NCBI GenBank assembly: GCA_947259765.1
Contig: CAMYNG010000008.1
Coordinates: forward strand, 1 to 43,314
DNA length: 43,314 nucleotides
Direction: 5' to 3'
Origin: an uncultured Ectothiorhodospiraceae bacterium
GTDB lineage: Bacteria > Pseudomonadota > Gammaproteobacteria > CAMYNG01
Below are positions 1-9,492 of the stretch, in pieces; the first letter of the stretch is position 1, and every line of letters begins with the position of its first letter. The notes beneath the pieces were generated by a model. That model ran no database searches. It saw nothing but the letters and a program-made list of their open reading frames with translations, and was not told the DNA's origin. Made by a program: the position numbers and the translations under genes.

Positions 1-1
1 A

Positions 2-88
2 AATTTTGTAAAACAAACGCCATCTTTAAGGGATGTCAGAAACTGGATTGAGCAGGCAAAGGAATTATCGCCAGCGGTCTTTTTCTAA
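2..88 (+). CDS. 3' end of an unidentified protein (partial at left edge)
   Basis: An open frame enters from the left edge and ends at TAA 86-88, giving a 28-residue tail that finishes RNWIEQAKELSPAVFF. The tail looks like an amphipathic helix and is followed 21 bases later by a strong intrinsic terminator on the same strand, which supports a real gene end. The protein family cannot be recognised from this tail, and the other two plus frames close early. Only the terminator and the open frame support the call. Confidence 0.45.
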   Translation, partial: NFVKQTPSLRDVRNWIEQAKELSPAVFF

Positions 89-109
89 ATTTTCTGACAC
101 AACAGAGAC

Positions 110-143
110 AAGCGAAGCAGGTTAGCACCTCCCTGCTTCGCTT
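110..143 (+). terminator. Rho-independent terminator
   Basis: A perfect 12-bp inverted repeat (AAGCGAAGCAGG at 110-121, CCTGCTTCGCTT at 132-143) encloses a 10-base loop and is followed by a T-rich tract at 144-153. The T-rich side lies on the plus strand, so it ends the transcript of the gene entering from the left edge. Confidence 0.8.
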
Positions 144-539
144 ATTCATTTTTCCTTACCACCACGACCCCATAATTTATAGGCGACCCGAGTTTGTTGC
201 AGGAAAAGAATTTAAACTTCTAGTATCCCCCGCAAGATCCCAGTCTTTGCTAGGCCCTCTAGAACGAAATCTTAAAGTTTCGAGTTATCACCCGTCCTGC
301 TTTTGGTGATGCTGTGATCGGCGAAAAATTTATTCCCACCTCGACCTCCAATCCTACCTAGAAAAAGTGTATTTATGTCATCTGCGCAGTCCAGAAGACT
401 CCCAGCGGAGCGCATCTCCCGCTTGCACACCATGAGCAAACACGAAAGTCGGAATGTTAACGATTGTAAAAATACCGTATCGATTAATGAACACGTTTTG
501 GAACAACGGTATGCTGCCAGCAGCAAGACAAGTTAAATA
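144..539. other. Intergenic region without recognised features
   Basis: About 400 bases lie between the terminator at 110-143 and the small gene at 540. A minus-strand frame here has no family resemblance and atypical composition, so it was not called. I see no clear promoter hexamer pair, repeat or RNA gene. Confidence 0.5.
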
Positions 540-992
540 ATGGACCTTGGGCAAGCAGCGTTGGCGGGCTTAATGGATATGAGCATCGAACGAATACATT
601 ACAGTACTCAAAATTTCGTGTGGACACAAATTCGTGGCGATCTGACCGATCAAATGTTTGGCGAACATGTAATCAGTTTAACGGAAGAGACCCTAAATTA
701 TCAGTCTTTTTCCGAGCTAGCCGATTGCCGCGAGTTAAAAGACATTGATGGTTTAAGCGGAGCTGGAATTGTGGATAGCGCGCTTTATGAGGGTGAGCGG
801 GACCCGAAAGTTTTTGGTAAATTGGCCATTCTGGTGACCAGCGCAGATTTTTTCGGTTACGCATCTATCTACAAAGTAATTTGCGAGCAGTATCGAACAG
901 AAGTTAGAATCTATAAGAGTCTGGACGAAGCCCTATGCTGGCTTGGAGTAAGCGCTGACAATGATCGTTTTCGTTCAAACCTGCAGACATAG
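540..992 (+). CDS. Small hypothetical protein, possible STAS/SpoIIAA-like fold
   Basis: A 150-residue soluble protein with no signal peptide or membrane segment. The C-terminal half runs strand (KLAILVTSAD), helix (ASIYKVICEQY), strand (TEVRIYKS), helix (LDEALCWLGV). This resembles the end of SpoIIAA-like/STAS domains, where an EVR-F-x-EAL-WL pattern is common. That assignment is inferred from pattern, not from a match I can run. The start is uncertain: ATG at 540 has no good ribosome site, and ATGs at 573 and 579 (MDMSIER) are plausible and would remove an N-terminal tail of 11-13 residues. It converges on the large signalling gene at 1079-3598, leaving 86 bases between the stops. A partner role in signalling is possible but unproven. 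Confidence 0.6.
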   Translation: MDLGQAALAGLMDMSIERIHYSTQNFVWTQIRGDLTDQMFGEHVISLTEETLNYQSFSELADCRELKDIDGLSGAGIVDSALYEGERDPKVFGKLAILVTSADFFGYASIYKVICEQYRTEVRIYKSLDEALCWLGVSADNDRFRSNLQT

Positions 993-1078
993 GAAAAAAC
1001 TGAATTTGTCTACTTACTTGAACCGCACAAGCGCAAATTTTTCCCATTAGCCATGTAGCATACAAAACCCTAGTACAC

Positions 1079-3598
1079 CTAAGCACGCAAATAACGTTCC
1101 GCTGCTTTGCGGAAATCAAATTCCAAGGATTCATGGGGATCTTCGACATAATAACCCTGGAAATGTCGTACACCAATATCCCATAGTTGGGCCATTGTTT
1201 GCGGGCTATCCACGCCGACGGCGATAACCTCAATTCCCTTGAGCCAGGCGGCTTTTGCCAAAGATTCCACGCGATCACGCAACTCGGAATTATGACGTAG
1301 TTGAGTTGTGAAGGGATCACCTATTTTTACATAGTCAACCGGTATAGTTTTCAGCAGTTCAAGGCTGGATTCGCTATTACCAAATCGGCCAATCGCAAAT
1401 CCACAATTAACCTTTTTCAAATCTTTCGCAAACTTACTAACCCTGTTAATTCGAGTGAGCACATCTTTTTCATCCATTTCAAAAATTATCTGTTGTTCAC
1501 CGCGCAAGCGTGAGCTACTTAGACAGTTGCTAATCCATGGCAGAAAGGTGCCGACAGATAACGTTGCCGGAGAAAGCTTTATAAAAAATCTGGCGTTAAC
1601 GCGCGCCCTACCGTGGCCGGACAGTCGATCTATAGCATGTTCGATTGTCCATCTCTCAACATCTTTCTCCAACCCTTTAGCTTCAACTATGGGGTAAAAC
1701 TGCTCTGGCAGTAATGCTTTATCATCACTAATATTCAGGCGAAGTAAAACCTCAAAAAAATCTTCACTTTCTTCGCCAACACTTAATATGGGCTGAAAGA
1801 CCAATCGGAATGCCCTTTTACCAAGTGCTTCAACAATTTTCGGTTCCAGTGATACGTCGCCGTCTAACGACTTATATTCAGATACTCTTGTTGTCGGTCT
1901 AAATACCTGATTGCCACCCGCGCGCTGTGCGGCCTCCGCGGCACTCTCGACCTTTAATATCACGTCCTGAACACTACTTGTGACACCGTCTAAGGTTAAA
2001 ATCGAAATACTACAGGTGAGATTTAGCTCGTCACTTTTCACGACAAAGGGCCGCGCTGAAATCGCATCGCAAAGGTTTTGGGCAAATTCCATGACCGCGT
2101 CTTCGCAATCTTTTTTGGTCAAAACAGCAAAATTTCCGTCGGCCAATTGTGTAGCGAGATCGGATATCGATAAGTTGTCTTGGAGAACTTCAGCAAGTTC
2201 TTCATGCAAGGTTTCCAAACCGACGATACCGATCTGTTCTCGAATTTCCTCAAAATGGTCAAGCGCTATATAAACCAGGCTATGCTGCACCTCCGATAGT
2301 CCAGCAAGAGCAACATTCTGTTCCAATTGGGCCAAAAAATATTTACGGTTGGCTAAACCTGTATGCGGGTCGGTTTGGCTGGCGCCCCGGATTTGTCTGG
2401 CGATTGCACGTGAGCTCCCCACTTGGGTTCGTACTACTGCCAACAATTCGGCCTCTTCAACCGGCGTATTAAGAAATGCGCTTATACCAAGTGCCATCGC
2501 CTTCTCTTCGCTGGCGGTATCGTCGGTATCGCTAACAAACGTGATAGGTAGGTCGACCAAATTTTCTTGTTGCCGAATGACACCTGCGAGTTCCAAGCCT
2601 CCGACGTCCCGCATATTTAACTGTACAATCATTAATTCAGGTTTGAACTTCACGATCGCCTGAATGGTGTCCAAAGGCTGCACTAGTAATTTGACTGCAT
2701 ATCCATGTTGTTCTAATAACGACTTAATCTGTTCTCCAAGAGAGACATTGTCGTTTACCACTAACACTCGCGGCTGGCTTTTTTGCGCACTTGTAATAAA
2801 CTCGTTAAGCTTTTTAACTAACGCCGAAACATCAATCGGTTTGGTGAAGTAGCCATCACCACCGACGCGTAACGCGCGCAACCGCGCTGTTACGTCGCCG
2901 CGAGCAGAAGTAAACAAGATGGGGGTGCGAACTCCGGTAGCCGCGCGGATTTTTTCCACCGCATCAATGCCGGCAAGGCTTCCTTCCGGAAAAGCAACAT
3001 CCAACAAAACTGCAGCAGGCGGGGTCGTGGGGAGTGCATCGAACAGCTCAACCAGTTGCTGGAAGCTTTGTACACTATACCCTGCAGCCTGTAGCTGGGT
3101 TGCCAGGTGGTCGGATACATGTGGATCATCATCAACTAGAAAAACGAGCTGACCATCTCCGCCACCATCGGTGACCATCGCGGCGGCTGTGTCAACAGCC
3201 TCAATTTTCTGCGCGTCACCACGCATTACGGCTGCCTGTTGCAGTTGGGCGGCGCCATGCAACGCAGCAACTAGTTTATCAATTTCCTTCTTCTGGCTTT
3301 CATCCGGAACCCGACCCGACTGGAGGAGCAGTTGCACCTGACCTTCCAGTCTTTGTGCGGTTTGACTAAGTTTAGGCAACCCAAAGACCTTGCCACTCCC
3401 TGCGAGAGCATGAACCAGGTTATGAAGAACGTGTACCGCTTCGATGGACCAATTAAAAAAGCAAAGTTTACTCCACAGCGTTTCGATCTGCGTCAGCTTT
3501 TCCGGCAGCTTGCTAAGATAATCATCCTTCAACAAAGCCAGTTTTCGAAGGTGTTCGGATTGTTGTGCCGCCTGCGCATCGATGGGTCCATTATTCAT
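1079..3598 (-). CDS. HPt-REC-REC-GGDEF-EAL protein with degenerate GGDEF and EAL domains
   Basis: An 839-residue cytoplasmic signalling protein, probably a c-di-GMP or phosphorelay effector rather than an enzyme. Domains in order: HPt-like at about 20-125 (H63 in VHALAGSG); receiver 1 at about 150-270 with D156-D158, phosphoacceptor D200, T230 and K253 all present; receiver 2 at about 276-392 with the phosphoacceptor replaced by Q326 and the lysine by N377; GGDEF at about 408-570 with the signature degraded to ADGNF (486-490); EAL at about 585-825. In the EAL domain EVL (616-618) and E707 remain, but the Asn ligand is K674, DDFG is GRFG, and the later Asp and Glu are G760 and V794. Loss of these metal ligands predicts no phosphodiesterase activity, as in FimX-type receptors. 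ATG 3598 was chosen because GAAGG lies 7 bases upstream; an in-frame ATG at 3649 has no such site. Confidence 0.85.
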   Translation of the reverse strand: MNNGPIDAQAAQQSEHLRKLALLKDDYLSKLPEKLTQIETLWSKLCFFNWSIEAVHVLHNLVHALAGSGKVFGLPKLSQTAQRLEGQVQLLLQSGRVPDESQKKEIDKLVAALHGAAQLQQAAVMRGDAQKIEAVDTAAAMVTDGGGDGQLVFLVDDDPHVSDHLATQLQAAGYSVQSFQQLVELFDALPTTPPAAVLLDVAFPEGSLAGIDAVEKIRAATGVRTPILFTSARGDVTARLRALRVGGDGYFTKPIDVSALVKKLNEFITSAQKSQPRVLVVNDNVSLGEQIKSLLEQHGYAVKLLVQPLDTIQAIVKFKPELMIVQLNMRDVGGLELAGVIRQQENLVDLPITFVSDTDDTASEEKAMALGISAFLNTPVEEAELLAVVRTQVGSSRAIARQIRGASQTDPHTGLANRKYFLAQLEQNVALAGLSEVQHSLVYIALDHFEEIREQIGIVGLETLHEELAEVLQDNLSISDLATQLADGNFAVLTKKDCEDAVMEFAQNLCDAISARPFVVKSDELNLTCSISILTLDGVTSSVQDVILKVESAAEAAQRAGGNQVFRPTTRVSEYKSLDGDVSLEPKIVEALGKRAFRLVFQPILSVGEESEDFFEVLLRLNISDDKALLPEQFYPIVEAKGLEKDVERWTIEHAIDRLSGHGRARVNARFFIKLSPATLSVGTFLPWISNCLSSSRLRGEQQIIFEMDEKDVLTRINRVSKFAKDLKKVNCGFAIGRFGNSESSLELLKTIPVDYVKIGDPFTTQLRHNSELRDRVESLAKAAWLKGIEVIAVGVDSPQTMAQLWDIGVRHFQGYYVEDPHESLEFDFRKAAERYLRA

Positions 3599-4395
3599 AT
3601 GCATGCCTTCACAAGTGTTTTTTGTATGACAAACCAGAGGTACTACCATGTGCCATATTTATCGAAGCCCAATTCTACCCTTATCTCAACTATAGTCCAT
3701 CTTGCACAAATTCTACCTTGGGAGCCTTGTACCACCGCAAACCGCACTCGCGCAGTTCTCACAAGCCGATATCGGTGGTCAAAAGCATGCGATCACTGAC
3801 CGCGGATCACCGTCCGAATTCCGTACCCGTACGAAATTTGCGGGAACATCATTTGTCTGAACAATGATGCTCCATTTGAGCCACAGAACCCCAGCTCTGT
3901 GCCGACGAGTCAACGTTGTTGCCAGGCATGGAACTTCCTTTAGTCAAAACTGCGGGTTGAACTCGAAAACGGAAATCCCGAAAAAGTCAGGCAACTGTTT
4001 CAAGGTTTGTAGTTTGCCAGCGCTGGGAGCGATCGCAAACGAGGCACGCTGCACAGACGGATTCTGGCCGGGAACTCGTTGCAACTCCGCCACCGGGTGC
4101 TTTGTGAACTCAAGCTATTTTCGCTAACCTTAAAGAGTTACGCAGTACACCCTGCACGGCTCAGCCGGTGCAGGCAGCCTCCTGCCCTGGCTCATTTTAA
4201 TTATGTAAAAACAATTACTTATACAAGGAGCACAACAACCTAACAGGCTCTACCACCCTTAAAGAGAATTAAGGAAAGAATTAAATTTTCCGATATATAA
4301 GGTTGGGAAATGAAGGCAGGCTGGAATTGAGACGATTTTGCCAACTTCTGCCCGTCCAAGACCAAAACGGTGCCCTCGCTGTTGAGAGATAAACT
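3599..4395. other. Long intergenic region between divergent signalling genes
   Basis: About 800 bases separate the minus-strand HPt-REC gene from the plus-strand hydrolase gene and should contain both promoters. An 87-codon plus-strand frame at 3864-4127 has no recognisable family, so it was not called. A hairpin lies at 4151-4174, and an AT-rich stretch at 4260-4310 includes TATATAA at 4294-4300. No RNA family was recognised. Confidence 0.5.
4151..4174. other. Intergenic hairpin
   Basis: CCTGCAC (4151-4157) pairs perfectly with GTGCAGG (4168-4174), with GGC/GCC able to extend the stem inward. No T-run follows on either strand, so an intrinsic terminator is not supported. It could be a regulatory stem in the leader of the hydrolase operon or a chance structure. 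Confidence 0.35.
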
Positions 4396-5355
4396 ATGAA
4401 AACACAAAAAGTTGCCCGAACAATGAGTAGCGCTTGGCAGTTTTCAAGAGCGCGTCGCTATTCACTGCGAACTCTCGGGCGCGCATCGGCCTTAAGCGTA
4501 TTAATCGGATTCAACCTTCTTGGAGCTCCGATTTTCGCACAAGCTATTGAGGCTAAACTAGACAATGGGCGCACGGTGACCGCTGAATTTCATGAAGGCG
4601 AGCCTGGGCGACAGGCCGTTTTACTTTTGCATGGTCTGTTGCAGACGCGAAACTATCTCACAGTGAATAGCTTGAGTAACTCGCTAGCAGAATTCGGATT
4701 CACCGTCCTCGCGCCGACGCTCAGTCTCGGTATTAATCGCCGTAACAAAAGTTTGGCCTGTGAGGCAATTCATACCCACACGATGGAGCAAGACGTTGAC
4801 GAAATAGGTTTTTGGGTTAACTGGCTGGAGACAAAAGGACATTCAACTATTGTTCTGGTTGGACATAGTTATGGAAGTTTACAGATACTGGTTTATGCCG
4901 TTGGTCAACCCAGTAAATCCGTTAAGCGAATCGTTGCAACCAGCCTGGTGGATGTTGAACACGTCGTTGGCTCAGAGGCGATACAACGTCAGATAGAAAT
5001 TGCACGTCAACGTTTGGAGGAAAATCCACAGGGACTTGACGAGTACAAAATATCATACTGCAAAAAATACATTGCACCGCCGCAGGCCTATCTCTCGTAT
5101 GCAGAATGGACGAAAATCAGAATACTGAGAAAATTGAAAGATATATCCATCCCCGTTGAGATCATTCTGGGCAGCAAGGATAACCGCATGGGTGAAGATT
5201 GGCCGGAATTGATCGGACGAAGTGGTGCGAAACTTACGATAGTCAATGACGCCAACCACTTTTTCGACGCAGAGTTTGAATTTGACCTCTTTGAACGAGT
5301 CCAGCAATCAATTTTAGCAGCGCCCATGAAGAACGACGAACGGGCGAAAAAGTGA
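4396..5355 (+). CDS. Exported alpha/beta hydrolase
   Basis: A 319-residue alpha/beta-hydrolase-fold protein. The probable catalytic triad is S158 in the nucleophile elbow GHSYG (156-160), D262 in GSKDNR and H288 in NDANHF; HG at 79-80 is the usual oxyanion-hole strand end. The N-terminus has a long Arg-rich region, a hydrophobic core (about 31-46) and a likely cleavage near FAQA-IEA (about 50), so the enzyme is probably periplasmic. Substrate is unknown; thioesterase, esterase or lipase roles are all possible. ATG 4396 has a weak GAGAGA 6 bases upstream; an internal ATG (M10) is an alternative that would give a shorter signal peptide. The stop codon abuts the start of the following GGDEF-EAL gene with no gap, so the two are probably co-translated. 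Confidence 0.8.
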   Translation: MKTQKVARTMSSAWQFSRARRYSLRTLGRASALSVLIGFNLLGAPIFAQAIEAKLDNGRTVTAEFHEGEPGRQAVLLLHGLLQTRNYLTVNSLSNSLAEFGFTVLAPTLSLGINRRNKSLACEAIHTHTMEQDVDEIGFWVNWLETKGHSTIVLVGHSYGSLQILVYAVGQPSKSVKRIVATSLVDVEHVVGSEAIQRQIEIARQRLEENPQGLDEYKISYCKKYIAPPQAYLSYAEWTKIRILRKLKDISIPVEIILGSKDNRMGEDWPELIGRSGAKLTIVNDANHFFDAEFEFDLFERVQQSILAAPMKNDERAKK

Positions 5356-8022
5356 ATGGGACGTTTTTCCTTGCCAGCGATTGCACCAGCATCAATCCGA
5401 ACCTACGCCCTCGTCACGATTCTATCCGGGGTGGTGATGTTGGGAGGATTTGGTTGGCTCGCATTGAACCGGCTTTCACACCTGAATGAGGCCGCCGAAG
5501 CAAACAATCGTGAAAATGCTCAAAAAGAACTTTCCACAACATTATATGAAGTTATTTCCACGACCAAATCTCTGGCGCAATCATTTGCCGAATGGGACGA
5601 AACCCATCAGCAACTTTCCACACCCACTTATTACGCCTACTGGCGACAAAATCGCGCCGGACAGGCAAGCTTCGTACCCCAATTTTTCACGGCGATAGAA
5701 ATCTATGATGAAGAAGGTTCAATTTTAGCCCCGTCAGCAGAGGTTGATATACCGGATATATTTTCATTACTTAAATCAGAAGCCACGATCACAAAAATTA
5801 ACAATCAAAGCAGTATATTTTATCACGCACCTATAATTGCGGACCCCAAAAACAATCATAGTGTTGGCGATGTTGTTGTTAAACTGGACTTTTTATCTGC
5901 ATTGCGCGCCATTCAAAAATTTCGCTACGTGGATGCGAACTCGATTGATATTTCAATTCCAAACGAAGTTAGTGTTCCTGCAGTCGATATTATTGAGCAT
6001 ATTCAATATGACATTCGCTCCGATCTGAAATTTCAGGAATTGCAGGGGCTAATGGTTAACACCTTAAATAAACTTGGTTTAATTGCCGGAGCATTCTCAC
6101 TACTGTTTTGGTATTTAATTATTACACTAGTAGGCCTACCGCTACGGCGGCTAACTAATTATATAGACAATCTCAAATCTGGTGAAATGACAACCGTCAC
6201 AGGGGCTGTGCGTGAAATTGCGCCCCTTAAGGAAATAGTAAAGGTCAGGCAGTCCTTACACGACTATCAAAACCAGCTTACAGAAAGTGCGAGCGCCTTG
6301 CGAGAGAGTGAATCGCAGAAACAGGCTATCCTCGACAATGTTGTTGACGGTATTATCACGGCAAATTCTTTGGGAGAAATTGCGTCTCACAATCCCGCTG
6401 CCGCTCGTATTTTTGGCTTTTCCCCTACTGAGCTAGAAAATCAACGCTTGAAAGATCTGATCCATAAGTCATCTTACGTTAGTTTCCAGAACTATCTCGA
6501 GCGACACGACATTAAAAAAGCGTCTGACAATTTCAGTAATGAACCCTGTGAACTAACCGCGGTACATAAGGATGGCAGTTCCATACCAATTGAGCTGGCC
6601 ATGTCAGAGATGGAATCTTCGAATAGTACGCTTAGAGTATATGTGGTACGCGACATTAGTGAGCGAAAGCGTGCCGAACAAAGACTGGTGTATTTGGCGA
6701 ACTACGACACGCTTACCGGTTTGCCAAATCGTGTACTGTTAAAAGATCGTCTCAAACACGCGATGGCGCAGGCCAAGCGAAACGATCGCCTAGTAGGACT
6801 GTTATTCCTTGATCTTGATCGCTTCAAAACAATCAACGATAGCCTCGGCCATCACGTGGGTGATCAGTTACTAAAACAAGTTGCGAAACGCATTACTGAA
6901 CATGTACGTGATTGCGATACCGTGTCACGACTTGGAGGTGATGAGTTCACGATTGTACTCGAGTCACTTTCGCATGTGGATGAGGTTTTTATGGTGTCGC
7001 AAAAGATTTGTGAAATGTTTGCACAGCCATTCAACATTGAATCCAGGCAAATTTTTGTTGCCACCAGCATCGGTGTGACAGTGTATCCGTTTGACGACAC
7101 CGATGAGGATAATCTTCTCAAAAATGCCGACATTGCCATGTATCGCGCAAAGGAAAACGGCGGTAACACACATGCATTTTACGAACCTAGCATGGATGCG
7201 AACGCAGCCCAATGGCTGGCAATGGAAAACGATCTCCGTAATGCGCTGGATAAAGACGAACTCTTTCTGTGCTACCAACCCCGGGTGGATCTGAAAACCG
7301 GAGAAATCCTCAGTGCCGAAGCGCTATTGCGTTGGAAGCACCCGGAACATGGACTGGTATCGCCGACGGAGTTTATTCCTTTACTTGAAGAAACCGGACT
7401 TATAGTGAAGATTGGTGAATGGGTGATCAAAACGGCATGCGAACAAATTCAAAAATGGGAAACCATTGGGCTCCCATCGCTTCGCGTCGCGGTCAATCTC
7501 TCGCCCAGGCAGTTCAGGCAAACCGATTTAATAGAAACCCTGAAGAACACACTGGAATTGTCGGGTATTTCTCCCACGTTTCTTGAACTTGAGATCACGG
7601 AGAGTATGCTAATTGAAAATGTCGATGTTGCGGCAGAAACACTGAGTGCCGCGCACGATCTCGGCGTTCACGTCTCCGTCGACGATTTTGGAACCGGCTA
7701 CTCGTCTCTGAGTTATCTAAAGCGATTTCGCATCAGTACACTTAAAATTGATCGATCTTTTATAAAAGACATTACCACCGATGTCGACGATGCTGCGATC
7801 GCGTCAGCAATAGTCGCGCTTGCGAAAAGTCTCGATTTAAACGTCACCGCGGAGGGTGTGGAAACGGTGGAACAGCTTGCAATAGTCAGACAACTGGGTT
7901 GTGACGAGGCCCAGGGCTACTTGTTCAGCAAACCGCTACCTTCGCAGGATTTTCAGAGTCTGCTGGAACAGCGCCCAAAATTTCACACTATTGAAGAGGT
8001 ATCGGTAGAAAAACGAAATTAA
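5356..8022 (+). CDS. Membrane CHASE4-PAS-GGDEF-EAL c-di-GMP enzyme
   Basis: An 888-residue inner-membrane protein for c-di-GMP turnover. TM1 spans about 17-39 and TM2 about 241-261. Between them lies a periplasmic CHASE4-like sensor (SFAEWDETH near 76-84, YDEEGSILAP near 117-126). A HAMP-like linker (about 262-315) leads to a PAS domain (about 318-437). The GGDEF domain (about 443-610) has intact GGDEF at 527-531 and an RxxD inhibitory site (R518-D521) at the correct spacing. The EAL domain (about 620-865) has EAL 655-657, VNLSP, LEITES, DDFGTG 776-781, KID and AEGVE, so both cyclase and phosphodiesterase sites look intact; which activity dominates cannot be told. It starts directly after the hydrolase stop, and its periplasmic sensor faces the compartment where the hydrolase should act. 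Confidence 0.92.
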   Translation: MGRFSLPAIAPASIRTYALVTILSGVVMLGGFGWLALNRLSHLNEAAEANNRENAQKELSTTLYEVISTTKSLAQSFAEWDETHQQLSTPTYYAYWRQNRAGQASFVPQFFTAIEIYDEEGSILAPSAEVDIPDIFSLLKSEATITKINNQSSIFYHAPIIADPKNNHSVGDVVVKLDFLSALRAIQKFRYVDANSIDISIPNEVSVPAVDIIEHIQYDIRSDLKFQELQGLMVNTLNKLGLIAGAFSLLFWYLIITLVGLPLRRLTNYIDNLKSGEMTTVTGAVREIAPLKEIVKVRQSLHDYQNQLTESASALRESESQKQAILDNVVDGIITANSLGEIASHNPAAARIFGFSPTELENQRLKDLIHKSSYVSFQNYLERHDIKKASDNFSNEPCELTAVHKDGSSIPIELAMSEMESSNSTLRVYVVRDISERKRAEQRLVYLANYDTLTGLPNRVLLKDRLKHAMAQAKRNDRLVGLLFLDLDRFKTINDSLGHHVGDQLLKQVAKRITEHVRDCDTVSRLGGDEFTIVLESLSHVDEVFMVSQKICEMFAQPFNIESRQIFVATSIGVTVYPFDDTDEDNLLKNADIAMYRAKENGGNTHAFYEPSMDANAAQWLAMENDLRNALDKDELFLCYQPRVDLKTGEILSAEALLRWKHPEHGLVSPTEFIPLLEETGLIVKIGEWVIKTACEQIQKWETIGLPSLRVAVNLSPRQFRQTDLIETLKNTLELSGISPTFLELEITESMLIENVDVAAETLSAAHDLGVHVSVDDFGTGYSSLSYLKRFRISTLKIDRSFIKDITTDVDDAAIASAIVALAKSLDLNVTAEGVETVEQLAIVRQLGCDEAQGYLFSKPLPSQDFQSLLEQRPKFHTIEEVSVEKRN

Positions 8023-8049
8023 CAGGATTTTAAAAATCAACTTGTAGGG

Positions 8050-9450
8050 CTACTTTTTTTCATTACGGCCAACGTGACGTTTAAGTCTTTTTCTTTTCTC
8101 CAGTTGTCGTCGCGTCAACACATTTTTTTTGCCTTTGTACGGATTGGCGCCCGTTTTGAACTCTATACGAACGGGGGTTCCCTCCAACTTGAGGTGTTTG
8201 CGAAAACCATTGATCAAGTATCGCCTGTAGCTATCCGGAACACGTTCGGTCTGATTGCCGTGGATAATAATAACTGGCGGATTTCGTCCCCCTTGGTGGG
8301 CATACCGAAGCTTGATACGCCTGCCTTTGACCAAGGGTGGAGGATGAGCAGCCAGAAGATCTTCCAAAAGTCGGGTTAAACTCGCAGTCTCAAGATTGAG
8401 TGTTGCGCATTGGTAAGCTTGTGTGATCGAACTGAACAACTCTCCAACACCACTACCATGTAGTGCGGAAATAAAATGCAAGCGAGCGAAATCGACAAAG
8501 GGTAACCGCAAATCAAACTCGCGCTTAACTTTGTCACGTTGATAGCTATCAAGACCGTCCCATTTATTTATTGCAACCACCAACGCGCGGCCGGCTTCAA
8601 CGACGAAACCAAGCAAAGACGCGTCCTGCTCGGTGATCGCTTCGCTCGCATCCAGCAACATTACAACCACGTGCGCGTCCTCAATGGCCTGCAAGGTTTT
8701 AATCACACTGAATTTTTCTACCGCTTCCTTGACGCGGCTCCGGCGTCGGACTCCAGCAGTATCGATTAGTGTATATGACTCGCCATCTCGTTCGAATGGT
8801 ATGTAGATGCTATCGCGCGTGGTTCCGGGAAGATCGTAAACCACAACACGATCTTCACCTAACATGCGATTAATCAGGGTTGACTTGCCGACGTTGGGAC
8901 GTCCAACGACCGCAACCTTGATACCTTTGGAATCCTCTTGTTCGTTGTCATCATGATCCTCCGACAGGGCTGCCAACACCGCATCCATGAGGATCTGCAC
9001 ACCTCGCCCGTGTGAAGCAGACACACCATAGGGAGCGTCAAGTCCCAGGGCAAAAAAGTCGGCCGTAACTACATCAGCATCGACGCCGTCAATTTTGTTG
9101 ACTACCAGAAAAATCTGCTTGCCGCTGGTACGCAAACGTTTGGCGATTTGCTCATCGGCTACATTCAAACCCTCACGCGCGTCCACCAGAAAAAGGACCA
9201 CATCAGATTGCTCAACTGCCTGCCAGGACTGCGAGGCCATTTCGGCGTCGACGCCCTCGTGTTCCCCACTCAGGCCGCCTGTATCAACAACAATATAGGG
9301 TCGCTCACCAATACGTCCTTCGCCGAATTTTCGGTCTCTGGTTAGCCCGGGCATATTCGCAACCAACGCATCACGGGTACGCGTCAGCCGGTTAAACAGA
9401 GTGGATTTGCCTACGTTAGGTCGTCCGACCAAAGCCAATACGGGTTTCAT
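8050..9450 (-). CDS. der: Ribosome assembly GTPase Der (EngA)
   Basis: A 466-residue tandem GTPase that promotes maturation of the 50S ribosomal subunit. G domain 1 has GRPNVGKS at 9-16, DTGG at 56-59 and NKID at 118-121. G domain 2 has GRPNVGKS at 183-190, DTAG at 230-233 and NKWD at 295-298. A C-terminal KH-like domain (about 360-440, [10 protein letters not shown]) ends in a basic tail rich in Lys and Arg. Length matches the family (E. coli about 490). It is the last gene of the ndk-to-der cluster, 42 bases after bamB, and it converges on the GGDEF-EAL gene with 27 bases between the stops and only weak terminator potential. Confidence 0.97.
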   Translation of the reverse strand: MKPVLALVGRPNVGKSTLFNRLTRTRDALVANMPGLTRDRKFGEGRIGERPYIVVDTGGLSGEHEGVDAEMASQSWQAVEQSDVVLFLVDAREGLNVADEQIAKRLRTSGKQIFLVVNKIDGVDADVVTADFFALGLDAPYGVSASHGRGVQILMDAVLAALSEDHDDNEQEDSKGIKVAVVGRPNVGKSTLINRMLGEDRVVVYDLPGTTRDSIYIPFERDGESYTLIDTAGVRRRSRVKEAVEKFSVIKTLQAIEDAHVVVMLLDASEAITEQDASLLGFVVEAGRALVVAINKWDGLDSYQRDKVKREFDLRLPFVDFARLHFISALHGSGVGELFSSITQAYQCATLNLETASLTRLLEDLLAAHPPPLVKGRRIKLRYAHQGGRNPPVIIIHGNQTERVPDSYRRYLINGFRKHLKLEGTPVRIEFKTGANPYKGKKNVLTRRQLEKRKRLKRHVGRNEKK

Positions 9451-9492
9451 AATGAGCAGTCGCTTTGAAGCTGACGAGCGATGAAACCGTCT

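Noticed and set aside
272-526. 84-codon minus-strand frame near the left edge
   Set aside because: No recognisable family, Cys/Ser-rich composition unlike the window's genes, no ribosome site.
3864-4127. 87-codon plus-strand frame in the long intergenic region
   Set aside because: No domain pattern, poor start context and composition typical of noncoding sequence.
8023-8049. Possible bidirectional terminator between the GGDEF-EAL gene and der
   Set aside because: GTAG-GG-CTAC before the T-run has only four pairs and a two-base loop, too weak to call.
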